Shown here piece after piece: positions 27,521 through 39,580 of a DNA stretch of 64,000 nt. Numbering within the stretch: the stretch's first letter is position 1; each line of letters starts with the position of its first letter. The notes under the pieces are model-generated. The model did not search any database, was not told the DNA's origin, and saw only the letters and a list, made by a program, of their open reading frames with translations. Made by a program: the position numbers and the translations under genes. Origin of the DNA: Methylococcus sp. EFPC2 (GTDB lineage: Bacteria > Pseudomonadota > Gammaproteobacteria > Methylococcales > Methylococcaceae); contig NZ_CP070491.1 of the NCBI RefSeq assembly GCF_016925495.1, forward strand, positions 2,728,001-2,792,000. Reading direction: 5' to 3'.

Positions 27521-28963
27521 TTAACTGATAATTTCCCGACCCCAGGCGCGCAGCGCCTCGAGCACGGCCAGCTTGCGCGAGTCGTCCGCATGCTCCCGAC
27601 CCAGTGCCTCGATGCGGTTCTCATACTCCGTCAGGGTGATGGAGGCGCCATGACCGGCTTCCGTCAGCCGGGTCCGGCGCAAGGTCTCCCAACGCGCCCT
27701 TTCCTCCTCGCTCAGCGTGTCGGGCCAGTTGCGGGCGCGGTAGCGGAACAGCATTTCCGGCAGGCGGGCGTCGTCGAAATCGAAATAGCGCCGGGCGAGA
27801 TCCTCCGGCCCCAAAGCGCGTATCTCGGACATGCGGTAGCGGTCCGCATCGCCGAAAAATCCGCCCCGGTAGATCATCAAATCGGGATCGCCGTCGTCCG
27901 GCTTTTCCGGCGGAGCAGCGGAAAAGACCTCCGCCAGCTTGCCGTCCAGGCCGGATGCGCGGCGCAACGTTTCCAGATGCCTGCGACACCGCTCGAGATC
28001 GAGTTGCAGGCGTTCGATGTCGGCCGGCCTCAGCACATTCATCGGCGCGAGCACCGGGCAGCGGTTGAGATGCACGGTCTTCAAGGGGATCCGTTCCACG
28101 CCCTCGGGCATGTCGCGGACGGGCGTAAACAATCGGGCGCGGATTTGCTCGACATCCAGTTCCAGCAAAGGCGCGGGATCGGCGCTCAGGTCGTAGACGA
28201 TGACCCCGTTGCCGTTGTCCGGATGACGGGCCAGCGCGACCACCACCGCCAGGCAATGGCGCTCGGCCGGAAATTTTTCCGAAACATGCAGGACGGGGGC
28301 AAACTCGCCCAGTTTGATCAGGGCCGCCGCTTCGCGCTTGCCCCGGTTGGACCAGAGGAAATCGTACAGCCTGGGCTGACGCTGACGAAGCAGGCGGGCC
28401 AGTTCGACGGTCGCGCGCACGTCGACCAGGGCGTCGTGCGCGCCGGCGTGGGCGATGCCGTTGGCCGCGGTCAAGACCTCCAAACGAAAACTGGGTCTTC
28501 CCTGTTCGTCCCTTGGCCACTCGATTCCCTCCGGCCTCAAGGCGGCGGCCGCGCGCACCGCGTCGATCAGATCCCAGCGCGAATTGCCGCTACGCCATTC
28601 GCGTTCATAGGGGTCGTAGAAATTGCGGTACAGCGTGTTGCGCGTCACCTCGTCGTCGAAGCGCAAGGTGTTGTAACCCAAGGCGCAGGTACCGGGCCGT
28701 GCCAATTCGCCATGAATCGCGGCGACGAAATCCGCCTCGCAAACGCCTTTTTCCCACGCCTGTTGCGGCGTGATGCCGGTGACCAGACTCGCTTCGGGTG
28801 TCGGCAACGTATCCAGGGATGGACGGCAATAAAGCGTCAGCGGCTCGCCGATGGGATGCAGATCCAGGTCGGTCCTGAGCCCGGCGAATTGCACGGGACG
28901 GTCGCGCCGCGGATCGATGCCCGAGGTCTCGTAGTCGTGCCAGTAAAGTGTGGTTCTGGACAT
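27521..28963 (-). CDS. sbcB: Exodeoxyribonuclease I
   Basis: A 3'-5' single-strand DNA exonuclease used in recombination and mismatch repair; 480 residues, close to the family length. The DEDDh catalytic residues are visible: Asp and Glu in HDYETSG near the N-terminus, Asp in NTLRFDDEVTR (about residue 103), and His/Asp in GAHDALVDVRAT (about 175-180). The SH3-like and C-terminal helical regions follow, with SEIRALGPEDLARRYFDF near residue 385. It stands apart from its neighbours: 61 bases before the SRPBCC gene, and preceded by a 363-base gap. Confidence 0.94.
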   Translation of the reverse strand: MSRTTLYWHDYETSGIDPRRDRPVQFAGLRTDLDLHPIGEPLTLYCRPSLDTLPTPEASLVTGITPQQAWEKGVCEADFVAAIHGELARPGTCALGYNTLRFDDEVTRNTLYRNFYDPYEREWRSGNSRWDLIDAVRAAAALRPEGIEWPRDEQGRPSFRLEVLTAANGIAHAGAHDALVDVRATVELARLLRQRQPRLYDFLWSNRGKREAAALIKLGEFAPVLHVSEKFPAERHCLAVVVALARHPDNGNGVIVYDLSADPAPLLELDVEQIRARLFTPVRDMPEGVERIPLKTVHLNRCPVLAPMNVLRPADIERLQLDLERCRRHLETLRRASGLDGKLAEVFSAAPPEKPDDGDPDLMIYRGGFFGDADRYRMSEIRALGPEDLARRYFDFDDARLPEMLFRYRARNWPDTLSEEERARWETLRRTRLTEAGHGASITLTEYENRIEALGREHADDSRKLAVLEALRAWGREIIS

Positions 28964-29326
28964 TCAATAAAAAGCGATCACGTCGGAGCAGCGTGTCCCA
29001 CGACGTGCTGTGCCTAACGGCGTTCCCTACGCCGCACGGCCGCACTTGCGGGACGGTTATTGCCTTCGGCGCCCCAGCCGTCCCCCGTCGACTCGCTCCA
29101 GCGACCTTAGAGCCGTCGCCTCCGCATCGCTCCGAGATGACTCTACGGCCTGTTCGGGATGCCTTGCAGGTCACCTACGGACGCAATAAAGCCTGCGCCC
29201 TGCGGTGCCCCGCCCGGCCCTGGGCCTTCTGGGGGGCATGGAAAACATCCCGGTCTACCCGCTGCGCGGCTGACCTTTGTTTTCCAGCTCCGCCGTGATC
29301 GCTCGAAAGAGGGGATTGCAAACTTA
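28964..29326. other. Non-coding gap between sbcB and the CBS gene; one weak ORF
   Basis: I cannot support a gene here. A plus-strand ATG at 29159 opens a 58-codon frame ending at 29335, Pro/Gly-rich then basic, overlapping the CBS stop by a few bases, without a clear ribosome-binding site. The sequence looks like ordinary high-GC intergenic DNA or a relic of a dispersed element. Confidence 0.3.
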
Positions 29327-29722
29327 TTAGCGTAGAGCTACCAAGGCCTTCAACACGTCTACGCGACTCAGCACGCCCACCAGTTTACCCTCGTTGACGA
29401 CGGGAAAATGGCGCAGTTGGGTGCCGGAAAATTTGTCCACCGCGTCCAGTATGCTGGCTTCGGCGTCGAGCACGGTCACATCGCGCGTCATCAGTTCGCC
29501 CACCTTGCCGCCCATGTCCTCGTGGTAGGCCGAGGTGGAGATGATGCGCAGACAATCCAATTCAGAGAACGCGCCCAGTATTTTCCCCTGTCCATCCACC
29601 ACGGGAGCGCCCGTGATGCGGTGCTCCAGCAGTATGCGTATGGCTTCATGAACCCCGGTATCCGGGCGAAAAACCACCGGATTCGGTGTCATGTACTCTT
29701 TGACGCTGATATTCGCTAGCAT
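29327..29722 (-). CDS. Two-CBS-domain protein
   Basis: A 131-residue protein consisting of a tandem CBS pair: first YMTPNPVVFRPDTGVHEAI to LDCLRII, second LMTRDVTVLDAEASILDAV to LSRVDVLKAL. Such pairs dimerise into a disc that binds adenosine nucleotides and act as energy or ionic-strength sensors. No partner domain is fused, so the target is unknown. Its stop is 51 bases before the next gene region and its upstream neighbour on the same strand is nqrM, 51 bases away. Confidence 0.9.
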   Translation of the reverse strand: MLANISVKEYMTPNPVVFRPDTGVHEAIRILLEHRITGAPVVDGQGKILGAFSELDCLRIISTSAYHEDMGGKVGELMTRDVTVLDAEASILDAVDKFSGTQLRHFPVVNEGKLVGVLSRVDVLKALVALR

Positions 29723-29773
29723 GATGTCCCCCTTGTTGTTGTCTGACTCCCAATGGAAATCGAAGGAGGCGGC

Positions 29774-29953
29774 TCAAAGATTCTGCGCCTCCTCCCACTT
29801 GCGACGCTTGTCACATTTCTCCACGCAAACGCAATCGGCCGCCCCCGGGCCGCCGCAACTGCCCTTGATGGCATGCCGTCCGAATATCACGCCTATCGCC
29901 ATGATGAAGATCACCACGGCGATGACGGCGAAACTGATCAGGAAAAGTGTCAT
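29774..29953 (-). CDS. nqrM: Na+-NQR maturation protein NqrM
   Basis: A 59-residue membrane protein required for making active Na+-NQR, believed to help deliver the iron bound between NqrD and NqrE. One N-terminal membrane helix (about 3-25) is followed by a short Cys-rich tail with Cys33, 41, 43 and 47 (CGG, CVCVEKC). That layout is diagnostic of NqrM (DUF539). The ATG at 29953 matches the family start; an upstream extension of 29 codons is not supported. It lies about 760 bases beyond nqrF on the same strand, after the operon terminator and the His-rich gene. Confidence 0.9.
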   Translation of the reverse strand: MTLFLISFAVIAVVIFIMAIGVIFGRHAIKGSCGGPGAADCVCVEKCDKRRKWEEAQNL

Positions 29954-30209
29954 AGCTTTATCTCCGCTGGCCGGCTCATACACCGGATGGTCTTGAATCT
30001 GGAATGGACGCTTTTTACGCTCACCCGCCCTTCCGCGCAAGCCGCCGCAAGCAGAAAACCAGGGCTGTGCTTAACCCCTCTCCCCAGACGACGGAGACCA
30101 CACACTCCGAGTCAGTCAGCGCATGGATTCCATACACACCATATATAGCTCAGACAACACATTTGAATACCCCCGGCGCCAGCTTCGAAATATCGCGCGC
30201 CCTATGCTT

Positions 30210-30551
30210 CTAGCGGGCAATGCCATTGCCGATCCACGCGCCGGCCGCTGCACCCAGGCCGGCGCCCAGCGGGTCGCCCTTGCTCATTTCGTAACCTATC
30301 GCACTGCCCACGGCGCCTCCGACCAAGCCTTGCGCCGAACGCTGGTCGTAGCTCTGGTAGCGCGGCACCGGTGCCGGAGCATGAATCACCCGTTCGGGAT
30401 AGTAGACATGCTCCACGATGACGTGTTCGTCGTGGTCATGGTGGTGGTGCCCCCAGCCATGCCCACGGCCATGGCCATGGCCGTGCCCATCGGCCATGGC
30501 GGCGGACGAAAACAAGACACTGATGAAGATCGCTTTGATCAGATTAAACAT
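30210..30551 (-). CDS. Secreted His-rich glycine-zipper protein
   Basis: A 113-residue envelope protein. After a signal peptide (about 1-20, ending SAAMA) comes a histidine-rich run between residues 23 and 43 (HGHGHGRGHGWGHHHH within it), which could bind Ni, Zn or Cu. The C-terminal half is a glycine-zipper segment, LVGGAVGSAIGYEMSKGDPLGAGLGAAAGAWIGN in part, of the kind that packs into membranes. It sits between nqrF and nqrM on the same strand, downstream of the nqr terminator. Function unknown; GGAGG lies about 8 bases before the ATG. Confidence 0.8.
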   Translation of the reverse strand: MFNLIKAIFISVLFSSAAMADGHGHGHGRGHGWGHHHHDHDEHVIVEHVYYPERVIHAPAPVPRYQSYDQRSAQGLVGGAVGSAIGYEMSKGDPLGAGLGAAAGAWIGNGIAR

Positions 30552-30660
30552 AGCCGCCTCCTTTAGGCATGCGTTTCAGACGTGGGAAAGTCTAATGAGG
30601 CCAGCTTAAGCCCAGATGAGCCCTACATTAAGAACAGATTAAGACCGACCGCACAGGCAC

Positions 30661-30689
30661 AAAAAAAGGGGAGCCCGAAGGCTCCCCTT
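30661..30689 (-). terminator. Rho-independent terminator of the nqr operon
   Basis: AAGGGGAGCC (30666-30675) pairs with GGCTCCCCTT (30680-30689), a 10-bp stem. On the minus strand the loop is TTCG, and a run of seven T residues follows at 30667-30661. It is 21 bases past the nqrF stop. This is a textbook intrinsic terminator. Confidence 0.92.
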
Positions 30690-30709
30690 GTTGTTCGACT
30701 TTGACCTGA

Positions 30710-31930
30710 TTAGCCGCCGAAGTCGTCCAGCAGGATGTTTTCGCGTTCGACGCCGATGTCCAGCAGCATCTTGATGACCGCGGAGTTCATCATGGGCGGA
30801 CCGCAAAGGTAGTACTCGCAGTCCTCCGGCGCCGGATGGTCCTTCAGATAGTTCTCGTACAGCACGTTGTGGATGAAGCCCGTGTAGCCGGTCCAGTTGT
30901 CTTCCGGCTTGGGCTCGGACAAGCCGATGTGCCAAGTGAAGTTCGGGTTTTCGGCTTGCAGCGTGTTGAAATCGTCCACGTAGAACATTTCGCGGAAGGA
31001 GCGGGCGCCGTACCAGAAGGTCATCTTGCGCTTGCTCTTCAAACGGCGGAGCTGGTCGAAGATGTGCGAACGCATCGGCGCCATGCCGGCGCCGCCGCCG
31101 ACGAAGACCATCTCGTTGTCGGTGTCGCGGGCGAAGAACTCGCCGAACGGACCGGAAATGGTGACCTTGTCGCCCGGCTTCAGGCTGAAGATGTAGGACG
31201 ACATGATGCCCGGCGGTACATCGTCACGCCCCGGCGGAGGCGTGGCGATGCGCACGTTGAGCATGACGATGTCCTTCTCTTCCGGATAGCTGGCCATGGA
31301 GTAGGCGCGGATGGCCGACTCCTTGACGACAGACTCGTACTTCCACAGGTTGTACTTGTCCCACTCGTCGCGGAAGCGTTCCTCGACGGCGAAATCGGCG
31401 TACTTGGCGTGGTAAGGCGGACACTCGATCTGGATGTAGCCGCCGGCGCGGAAGTCGATGAGGTCGCCCTTGGGCAGTTCCAGCACCAGCTCCTTGATGA
31501 AGGTCGCCACATTGTGGTTGGAACGCACGGTGGCTTCCCACTTCTTCACGCCGAAGACTTCGTCGTGGACATGGATCTTCATGTCCTGCTTGACGGTCAC
31601 CTGGCAGGCCAGACGATCGCCGGCCGCCGCTTCGCGCTTGGTGATGTGCGAAAGCTCGGTCGGCAAAATGTCGCCGCCGCCTTCCAGCACCTGCACCCGG
31701 CATTGCGCGCAGGTGCCGCCGCCGCCGCAGGCCGAGGAGACGAACAGATTGTTGTCGGCCAACGCCGTCAGCAGCTTGGAGCCGATCGGAACGTGGATCT
31801 TCTTTTCGTGGTTGATCTCGATTTCGACGTTACCCTCGGCCACCAGCTTGGACTTGGCGCCCAGAATGACGAACACCAAGGCAATCACGATCACCGTGAA
31901 AAAGGTAACTCCTAGAATAATTTCCAACAT
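30710..31930 (-). CDS. nqrF: Na+-translocating NADH:quinone reductase subunit F
   Basis: The NADH-oxidising subunit, which passes electrons from FAD through a 2Fe-2S cluster. The 406-residue protein has an N-terminal membrane helix (about 3-25) and a ferredoxin domain with Cys68, Cys74, Cys77 and Cys109 as cluster ligands. An FAD/NADH reductase domain follows, with [11 protein letters not shown] (flavin) and [15 protein letters not shown] (NADH), and the conserved C-terminal [16 protein letters not shown]. Last gene of nqrABCDEF, 13 bases after nqrE, followed by a strong terminator. Confidence 0.97.
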   Translation of the reverse strand: MLEIILGVTFFTVIVIALVFVILGAKSKLVAEGNVEIEINHEKKIHVPIGSKLLTALADNNLFVSSACGGGGTCAQCRVQVLEGGGDILPTELSHITKREAAAGDRLACQVTVKQDMKIHVHDEVFGVKKWEATVRSNHNVATFIKELVLELPKGDLIDFRAGGYIQIECPPYHAKYADFAVEERFRDEWDKYNLWKYESVVKESAIRAYSMASYPEEKDIVMLNVRIATPPPGRDDVPPGIMSSYIFSLKPGDKVTISGPFGEFFARDTDNEMVFVGGGAGMAPMRSHIFDQLRRLKSKRKMTFWYGARSFREMFYVDDFNTLQAENPNFTWHIGLSEPKPEDNWTGYTGFIHNVLYENYLKDHPAPEDCEYYLCGPPMMNSAVIKMLLDIGVERENILLDDFGG

Positions 31931-31943
31931 CGCGTTTTATCCT

Positions 31944-32552
31944 TCAGAGCTGGATGCCGGAGAAGGCCATGAAACCCAGGGCCATCAAACCGGCGGTGAT
32001 GAAAGTGATGCCCAAACCGCGCAGACCCGGCGGCACGTCGCTGTATTTCAGCTTCTCGCGCACGCCAGCCATGGCGGTGATCGCCAGGGCCCAGCCGAAG
32101 CCGGAAGACACACCGTAGACCACGCTTTCCTGGAAGTTGTAGTCGCGCTCGATCATGAACAGCGAGCCGGCCAGGATGGCGCAGTTCACCGTGATCAGGG
32201 GCAGGAAGATGCCCAACGCGTTGTACAAGGCCGGAAAGAAGCGGTCCAGGGTCATTTCCAGGATCTGCACCAGGGCGGCGATGACGCCGATACAGCTCAT
32301 CAAAGCCAGGAAGCTGAGATCGGTGTCGTTCAGACCGGCCCAGGACAAGGCGCCTTCCTTCAGCAAATAGCCGTAGATCAGGTTGTTGGCCGGGACGGTC
32401 AGGGTTTGCACGATCATGACCGCGATGCCCAGACCTACGGCGGTGCTGATCTTCTTGGATACCGCGATGAAGGTGCACATCCCCAGGAAGAAGGACAGCG
32501 CCAGGTTCTCGATGAAGATCGATTTAACGGCAAGACTGATCAAGGCTTCCAT
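31944..32552 (-). CDS. nqrE: Na+-translocating NADH:quinone reductase subunit E
   Basis: An integral-membrane subunit of Na+-NQR, 202 residues with about six helices, homologous to NqrD and the Rnf A/E subunits. A conserved cysteine lies in the first helix region ([13 protein letters not shown]) and another in [12 protein letters not shown]; together with the NqrD cysteines these hold the intramembrane iron centre. Its ATG overlaps the last base of the nqrD stop codon. Confidence 0.96.
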   Translation of the reverse strand: MEALISLAVKSIFIENLALSFFLGMCTFIAVSKKISTAVGLGIAVMIVQTLTVPANNLIYGYLLKEGALSWAGLNDTDLSFLALMSCIGVIAALVQILEMTLDRFFPALYNALGIFLPLITVNCAILAGSLFMIERDYNFQESVVYGVSSGFGWALAITAMAGVREKLKYSDVPPGLRGLGITFITAGLMALGFMAFSGIQL

Positions 32553-33214
32553 TAGTGTGCCTCCCCGTGAGCGGCATGACTGATGGCGAAGTCGGCCTTC
32601 TCAACTTGTACCGGCTTCCAGGTGCGCACCGCCCAGATCAGCAGGCCGATCAGGAAGAACGCGCTCGGAGGCAGCAGCAGCAGGCCGTTCGGCACATAGG
32701 AGCCGCCGTCTTTCACCAGGGTGAGGATGTCGATACCCAACAGCTTGCCCGAACCGAACAACTCGCGAACGATGGCCACGGTGATCAGGACCAGCGAATA
32801 GCCCAGGCCGTTGCCGACGCCGTCCCAAAAGCTTTCCAGCGGCGGGTTCTTCATGGCATAGGCTTCGGCTCGGCCCATCACGATGCAGTTGGTGATGATG
32901 AGGCCGACGAATACCGACAACTGCTTGCTGATGTCGTAGGCGAAAGCCTTGAGGAGCTGGTCGACCACGATCACCAGCGAGGCGATAACGACCATCTGCG
33001 CGATGATGCGGATGCTGCTGGGCACGTGGTTGCGGATGAAAGCGATGCCCGCGCTGGAACAGGCGGTCACGGCGGTGAGCGCCAGACTCATGATCAGCGC
33101 CGTGGACAACTGCGACGTCACCGCCAGCGCCGAGCAAATGCCCAGCACCTGCAGGGTGATGGGGTTGTTGTCGACTAACGGGTCTAGGAGAACTTTCTTG
33201 GTTTCAGCTTCCAT
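32552..33214 (-). CDS. nqrD: Na+-translocating NADH:quinone reductase subunit D
   Basis: Membrane subunit paired with NqrE; 220 residues and about six helices. The cysteine in [16 protein letters not shown] and that in [21 protein letters not shown] are in the positions conserved for the NqrD/E iron centre. It begins 4 bases after nqrC and touches nqrE. The C-terminal tail after the last helix is short and His-containing ([10 protein letters not shown]). Confidence 0.96.
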   Translation of the reverse strand: MEAETKKVLLDPLVDNNPITLQVLGICSALAVTSQLSTALIMSLALTAVTACSSAGIAFIRNHVPSSIRIIAQMVVIASLVIVVDQLLKAFAYDISKQLSVFVGLIITNCIVMGRAEAYAMKNPPLESFWDGVGNGLGYSLVLITVAIVRELFGSGKLLGIDILTLVKDGGSYVPNGLLLLPPSAFFLIGLLIWAVRTWKPVQVEKADFAISHAAHGEAH

Positions 33215-33218
33215 CGTC

Positions 33219-34124
33219 TTAACCTCTTTGTGATCTGAATTTGGCCAAGTAGGGGGCGAAGCCTTCGGAACTCAGCCAGTAGCGAACCAGATTGGTCACG
33301 CCGTTGCTGGTGAGGGTGGCGCCCGCCAATCCGTCGACCTGATGCTCGGAACCGGGTTTGCTCGGATCGACCGAGCCCTTCACCAGACCCAGCACCGGTT
33401 CACCGACTTCGGTATGGTCCTTGGCAAAGAATTCCTTGCCAGCCTCGCCGGACTCCTTGTAGACCTTCTTGCCTTTCCACAAGGCCTTCCACTTCGGATT
33501 GACCACTTCGCCACCCAGGCCGGGGGTTTCCGCCTGGTCGAACAGATTCAGCCCGATGACCGTCTGGCCATCGGCTTCCAGGGCGAGGTAGCCGTACATG
33601 GTCGACCACAAGCCGTAGCCGTTGACCGGCAGGATCACCGCCTTGGTCTTGCCCTCTTCCTTCACCAGATAGACCTTGGCGTAGCGCGGCTTGCGGCCGA
33701 TCTTGGCGATGTCCTTGTCGGCCGGAATCTCGTAGCTGGAGCCCGGATCCTTGGCGGCCTTGCGCTGGTTGTAGGTGGCCGGGTTGACGGCGTCGATGTA
33801 GTCGCCGGTTTCCAGGTCCACGATCTTGGCCTCAAACTTCTTGAAGGCTTCGTCGACGTTGGTGTCTTTTTCCAGCAGACCGACCACTTCCAGGATGTTG
33901 ACCTTCTCGTCGGCTTCCTTGTTGGCGACCTGCAAGGGCTTCAGGATGACCGCGGAACCGGACACCAGCACCGCGCCGACCAGGCACAGGGCGAAGGCCA
34001 CCGCGATGGTTTTTTCGAAGCTGTCATTGGGCAGCGACAGGATGCGCTGCGCGTAGACGTTTGCTCGCTCCACCCAGCCGGCGAACTTGTCGGAGAACTG
34101 CGCTGTTTGATTGCTATTAGGCAT
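33219..34124 (-). CDS. nqrC: Na+-translocating NADH:quinone reductase subunit C
   Basis: Flavoprotein subunit anchored by one membrane helix (about residues 39-60) with a periplasmic FMN domain; 301 residues, slightly longer than the usual about 260. The flavinylation motif [10 protein letters not shown] is present, with Thr270 as the expected FMN attachment site for Apb[14 protein letters not shown] and [10 protein letters not shown] are conserved FMN-domain segments. It overlaps nqrB by 8 bases and precedes nqrD by 4. Confidence 0.96.
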   Translation of the reverse strand: MPNSNQTAQFSDKFAGWVERANVYAQRILSLPNDSFEKTIAVAFALCLVGAVLVSGSAVILKPLQVANKEADEKVNILEVVGLLEKDTNVDEAFKKFEAKIVDLETGDYIDAVNPATYNQRKAAKDPGSSYEIPADKDIAKIGRKPRYAKVYLVKEEGKTKAVILPVNGYGLWSTMYGYLALEADGQTVIGLNLFDQAETPGLGGEVVNPKWKALWKGKKVYKESGEAGKEFFAKDHTEVGEPVLGLVKGSVDPSKPGSEHQVDGLAGATLTSNGVTNLVRYWLSSEGFAPYLAKFRSQRG

Positions 34125-35321
34125 GACGTTTCACCCTTCTCTTGATATTCGCCTGCACTACGAAGTAGTCGATCAACGGCGCAAAAATGTTGGAGAACAA
34201 GATCGCCAGCATGATGCCTTCCGGGAATGCCGGATTGACCACGCGGATCAGTACGGTCATGAAGCCGACCAGGAAGCCGAAGATCCAGCGGCCCACCTGG
34301 GTCTGAGCGGCGGACACCGGATCGGTGGCCATATAGACGGCGCCGAAGGCGAAGCCGCCGGCGGTCAGATGCCAGTACCAGGGGAAGGCGAACATCGGGT
34401 TGTCGTTGCTGCCGATGATGTTCAACAGGATCGAGGTGACGACCAGGCCCAGCACGGTGCCGGCGATGATGCGCCAGTTGGCGATGCGGGTGTAGATCAG
34501 GAAGGCGGCGCCCACGATGATGGCCAGGGTGGAAGTCTCGCCCATGGAGCCCTGTTCGATGCCGAAGAAGGTGCTCCACCAGGAAATGCCGGCGGCATGA
34601 ACTCCGTCCAGACCGCCCAGAGCGGCCAGGCCCAGGGTGGTCGCGCCGCTGAATCCGTCCACGGCGGTCCAGATGGAATCGCCGGACATGGATGCCGGGT
34701 AGGCAAAATAAAGGAAGGCACGGCCGGTCAGCGCGGGATTCATGAAGTTCTTGCCGGTACCGCCGAACACTTCCTTGCCGATCACCACGCCGAAGGAGAT
34801 GCCCAAAGCCACCTGCCACAGCGGAATATCCGGCGGCAGGGTCAGGGCGAAGAGGATGGACGACACGAAGAAACCTTCGTTGACGTCGTGACGGCGTACG
34901 GTGGCGAACAAGACTTCCCAGATGCCGCCCGCCACCAGGGTGACGATGTAGACCGGGAAGAAATAAAGCGCGCCGTGCAGCAGATCGGAGATCGGATTGG
35001 CCGGGTTGTAGCCGAAGACATCCAGGATCGCACCGCGCCAGCCCGGAGCCGAGGCCACGCCCAGCGCCTCCATGGCATGATTGGCCTGATAGCCGGTGTT
35101 GAACAGGGCCACCAGCATGCAGGGCAGCGCGGCGATCCAGACATAGGTCATGACGCGCTTGAGGTCGATCGCGTCGCGCACATGGGTGGCGCCCGCAGTC
35201 ACGTCGGCCGGCGAATACAAAAACGTATCCACCATTTCATAGACGGGGTACAGCTTTTCGAAGCGGCCGCCCTTGGCGAAGTGCGGGTGCAGCTTGTCTA
35301 AAAATGCTCGGGTAGCAGACA

Positions 35322-35322
<1 letters not shown>
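34117..35322 (-). CDS. nqrB: Na+-translocating NADH:quinone reductase subunit B
   Basis: Large membrane subunit that carries covalent FMN and riboflavin and forms the sodium path; 401 residues and about ten helices. The flavinylation motif is DGFSGATTL with Thr228 as the FMN site. Conserved segments [25 protein letters not shown] and [17 protein letters not shown] are clear. It starts at the last base of the nqrA stop and overlaps nqrC. Both this and NqrC need ApbE, encoded at 5.5-6.5 kb. Confidence 0.97.
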
Positions 35323-37256
<1,934 letters not shown>

Positions 37257-38234
37257 ATGTTGCCCCGTTTCTTCGCATTGTGGCTCGTTTTCATGCCCTG
37301 GATGGCGAACGCCGACTCCGGCGCGCATCACCTTACGATCGGCGTGCTGGCATTCGGCACGGTGAATTGGGAGTTGGCCGCCATCCACAACGAAGGGCTG
37401 GACCGGAAATACGGCCTGGACCTGGAAGTCAAAACCCTGGCCAGCCCCGAGGCAGGCAAGATCGGCCTGCGGGCGGGTAGCGTCGACGTGATCGCCACCG
37501 ACTGGATCTGGGTGGCCCAGCAGCAGCAAACCGGCGCAGATTACCGGTTCATACCCTATTCCACCCACGCCGGCGCATTGATGGCTCCGGCCGGTTCGCC
37601 AATCAAAGGCGTCGCGGACTTGGCCGGCAAACGCCTGGGCATCGCGGGTGGAGCGCTCGACAAGAACTGGGCGATGCTCAGGGCTCTGGCACAAAAAGAC
37701 GCCAAGCTCGACTTGAATCAGGCGGTCGACAAGGTTTTCGGAGCGCCCCCCCTGCTCAATCAGCAACTCCGTGACGGCAAACTGGATGCCCTGCTGGATT
37801 TGTGGCATTACGCCGCCAAGCTGGAGGCGCAGGGTTACCGGCGCGTGCTGGACGGACGGGAGGCTTTGCAGGGCTTGGGCATTTCCGAACCCTTGCCGAA
37901 TCTGGGTTACGTGTTCAAGCAATCCTGGGCCGGCAGCCACGCTCCGGCGCTGGATGCCTTTCTGAAAGCGGCGGGCGAAGCGAGAAACCTGCTGTGCGAA
38001 TCGGATTCCGCCTGGCAAAAGATCCTGCCGCTGACCGATGAGCCCGACGTGAAATTGCAGGGCGTGTTGCGCCGCGAGTATTGCGCCGGCAAGGTGAAGA
38101 GTTGGGGCGAAGCGGAAAAGCGCGATGTGGCGAAGCTCTATGCGCTGCTGCGCCAGACTGGCGGCGCCGAGTTGATCGGCAAAGCGGAGAAGCTTCCGGC
38201 GGAAATTTTTTGGCCCTACGAGCTTAAGCCCTAA
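37257..38234 (+). CDS. Periplasmic substrate-binding protein (NMT1/SsuA-like), orphan
   Basis: A 325-residue protein with a signal peptide (MLPRFFALWLVFMPWMANA) and the fold of aliphatic sulfonate/nitrate/thiamine-precursor binding proteins: IGVLAFGTVNWELAAIHNEGLDRKYGLDLEVK, GSVDVIATDWIWVAQQQQ and LAGKRLGIAGGALDKNWAML. The ATG at 37257 was chosen for the signal peptide, with TTGGAG 11 bases upstream. No permease or ATPase gene is adjacent. It directly precedes the SoxC/SoxD-like pair with 68 bases between, so a link with sulfur-compound use is possible but unproved. Confidence 0.85.
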   Translation: MLPRFFALWLVFMPWMANADSGAHHLTIGVLAFGTVNWELAAIHNEGLDRKYGLDLEVKTLASPEAGKIGLRAGSVDVIATDWIWVAQQQQTGADYRFIPYSTHAGALMAPAGSPIKGVADLAGKRLGIAGGALDKNWAMLRALAQKDAKLDLNQAVDKVFGAPPLLNQQLRDGKLDALLDLWHYAAKLEAQGYRRVLDGREALQGLGISEPLPNLGYVFKQSWAGSHAPALDAFLKAAGEARNLLCESDSAWQKILPLTDEPDVKLQGVLRREYCAGKVKSWGEAEKRDVAKLYALLRQTGGAELIGKAEKLPAEIFWPYELKP

Positions 38235-38302
38235 AACTCGGTTTTCCCGAAGGGAGTGCGGGCATTACACTCAGCTTACCGTTTCGAACCGGAGCCGCCA
38301 TC

Positions 38303-39580
38303 ATGCCCGACACGCCGCCTCCCACCCTCACCGAAATGCCTGCCGTCGCCGGGGGCGGCCTGCTGGACCGGCGTTTGTTCCTCAAGCGAGGCATGGTGTT
38401 CGGCGTCGCCGCCCTGACCGCCGAAACCGGAATGGCCGACGCCTTGGACAGGCCGGTCTGGATGTCCAGACCAGGCCAGCCCTTATCCAATTACGGCCAG
38501 CCGTCGCCCCACGAGAAGGACGTCATACGCTGGATTTCCGCCAATGCCCAAGCGCCCGGCAACGGCATTTCCTGGACCCCCCTGCACAAGCTGGCCGGCA
38601 CGATCACGCCATCGGGCCTGCATTTCGAGCGTCATCACAACGGGGTTCCGCAGATAGACCCGGCGCAGCACCGTCTGCTGGTCCATGGCTTGGTTCGGAA
38701 GCCCATATTCCTCGACCCCGCACGCTTGCACCGTTATCCCATGCGCTCGCGCGTCTGTTTCGTCGAATGCGGCGGCAACAGCAACGCCGGCTGGCATGAG
38801 GAGCCCATGCAGGCTTTGGCCGGCAACATGCATGGCCTGGTCTCCCACAGCGAGTGGACCGGTGTGCCGCTCGCCACCGTGCTGGAGGAGGCTGGCGTGA
38901 AACCCGAAGCGCGCTGGATCATCGCTGAAGGTGCTGATGCGGCCGCCATCAATGCCAGCATTCCTCTGGAAAAAGCCTTGGACGATGCGCTGCTGGCGCT
39001 TTATCAAAACGGCGAACCCATCCGCCCGGAAAACGGCTACCCCCTGCGCCTCATACTGCCCGGCTGGGAGGGCGTTACGCAGATAAAGTGGCTGCGCCGG
39101 CTGGAAGTCACCGATCGGCCCACCATGGCTCGCAACGAGACCGCCAAGTACACCGAACTGCAAGCGGACGGCAAGGCGCGGCAGTTCACCTTCCACATGG
39201 ATGCCAAGTCACTCATCACACACCCCTCCTACGGCTACCGCTTGCAGGAACCCGGTCTGTACCAAATTTCCGGCCTGGCCTGGAGCGGGCGCGGCAAGAT
39301 CCGCAAGGTCGACGTCTCGGCCGATGGGGGCAAGACCTGGGCCGAAGCGCAACTGCAGGACCCTATCCTGTCCTGCGCCTTCACCCGTTTCCAAATTCCT
39401 TGGCACTGGTCCGGAGGAGCGCAGATATTGCAAAGCCGGGCAACCGACGAGACCGGTTATGTGCAGCCGGCAAGGTCCGACTTGATCGCTCAACGCGGCC
39501 GGCACGGTTATTTTCATTACAACGCCATCGTCAGTTGGGCCGTAGAACCCGACGGGAGCGTGCACCATGTCTACGCCTAA
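38303..39580 (+). CDS. soxC: SoxC-like sulfite/sulfane dehydrogenase, molybdenum subunit
   Basis: A 425-residue molybdopterin oxidoreductase of the sulfite oxidase family, best matching SoxC. A twin-arginine signal RRLFLKRG (residues 23-30) sends it folded to the periplasm. The molybdenum-ligand Cys156 lies in FVECGGNSNAGW, followed by LVSHSEWTGVPLATVLEEAG and LPGWEGVTQIKWLRRLEV; the C-terminal dimerisation domain starts about residue 320 (GRGKIRKVDVSADGGKTW). It overlaps the cytochrome gene by 14 bases, as expected for the SoxCD complex. No soxXYZAB genes are in the window, so it may act alone as a sulfite dehydrogenase. Confidence 0.88.
   Translation: MPDTPPPTLTEMPAVAGGGLLDRRLFLKRGMVFGVAALTAETGMADALDRPVWMSRPGQPLSNYGQPSPHEKDVIRWISANAQAPGNGISWTPLHKLAGTITPSGLHFERHHNGVPQIDPAQHRLLVHGLVRKPIFLDPARLHRYPMRSRVCFVECGGNSNAGWHEEPMQALAGNMHGLVSHSEWTGVPLATVLEEAGVKPEARWIIAEGADAAAINASIPLEKALDDALLALYQNGEPIRPENGYPLRLILPGWEGVTQIKWLRRLEVTDRPTMARNETAKYTELQADGKARQFTFHMDAKSLITHPSYGYRLQEPGLYQISGLAWSGRGKIRKVDVSADGGKTWAEAQLQDPILSCAFTRFQIPWHWSGGAQILQSRATDETGYVQPARSDLIAQRGRHGYFHYNAIVSWAVEPDGSVHHVYA

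Noticed and set aside
38303-39580. MsrP/YedY-type methionine sulfoxide reductase subunit
   Set aside because: The protein has the SoxC C-terminal dimerisation domain and overlaps a cytochrome c gene, unlike MsrP with its MsrQ partner.
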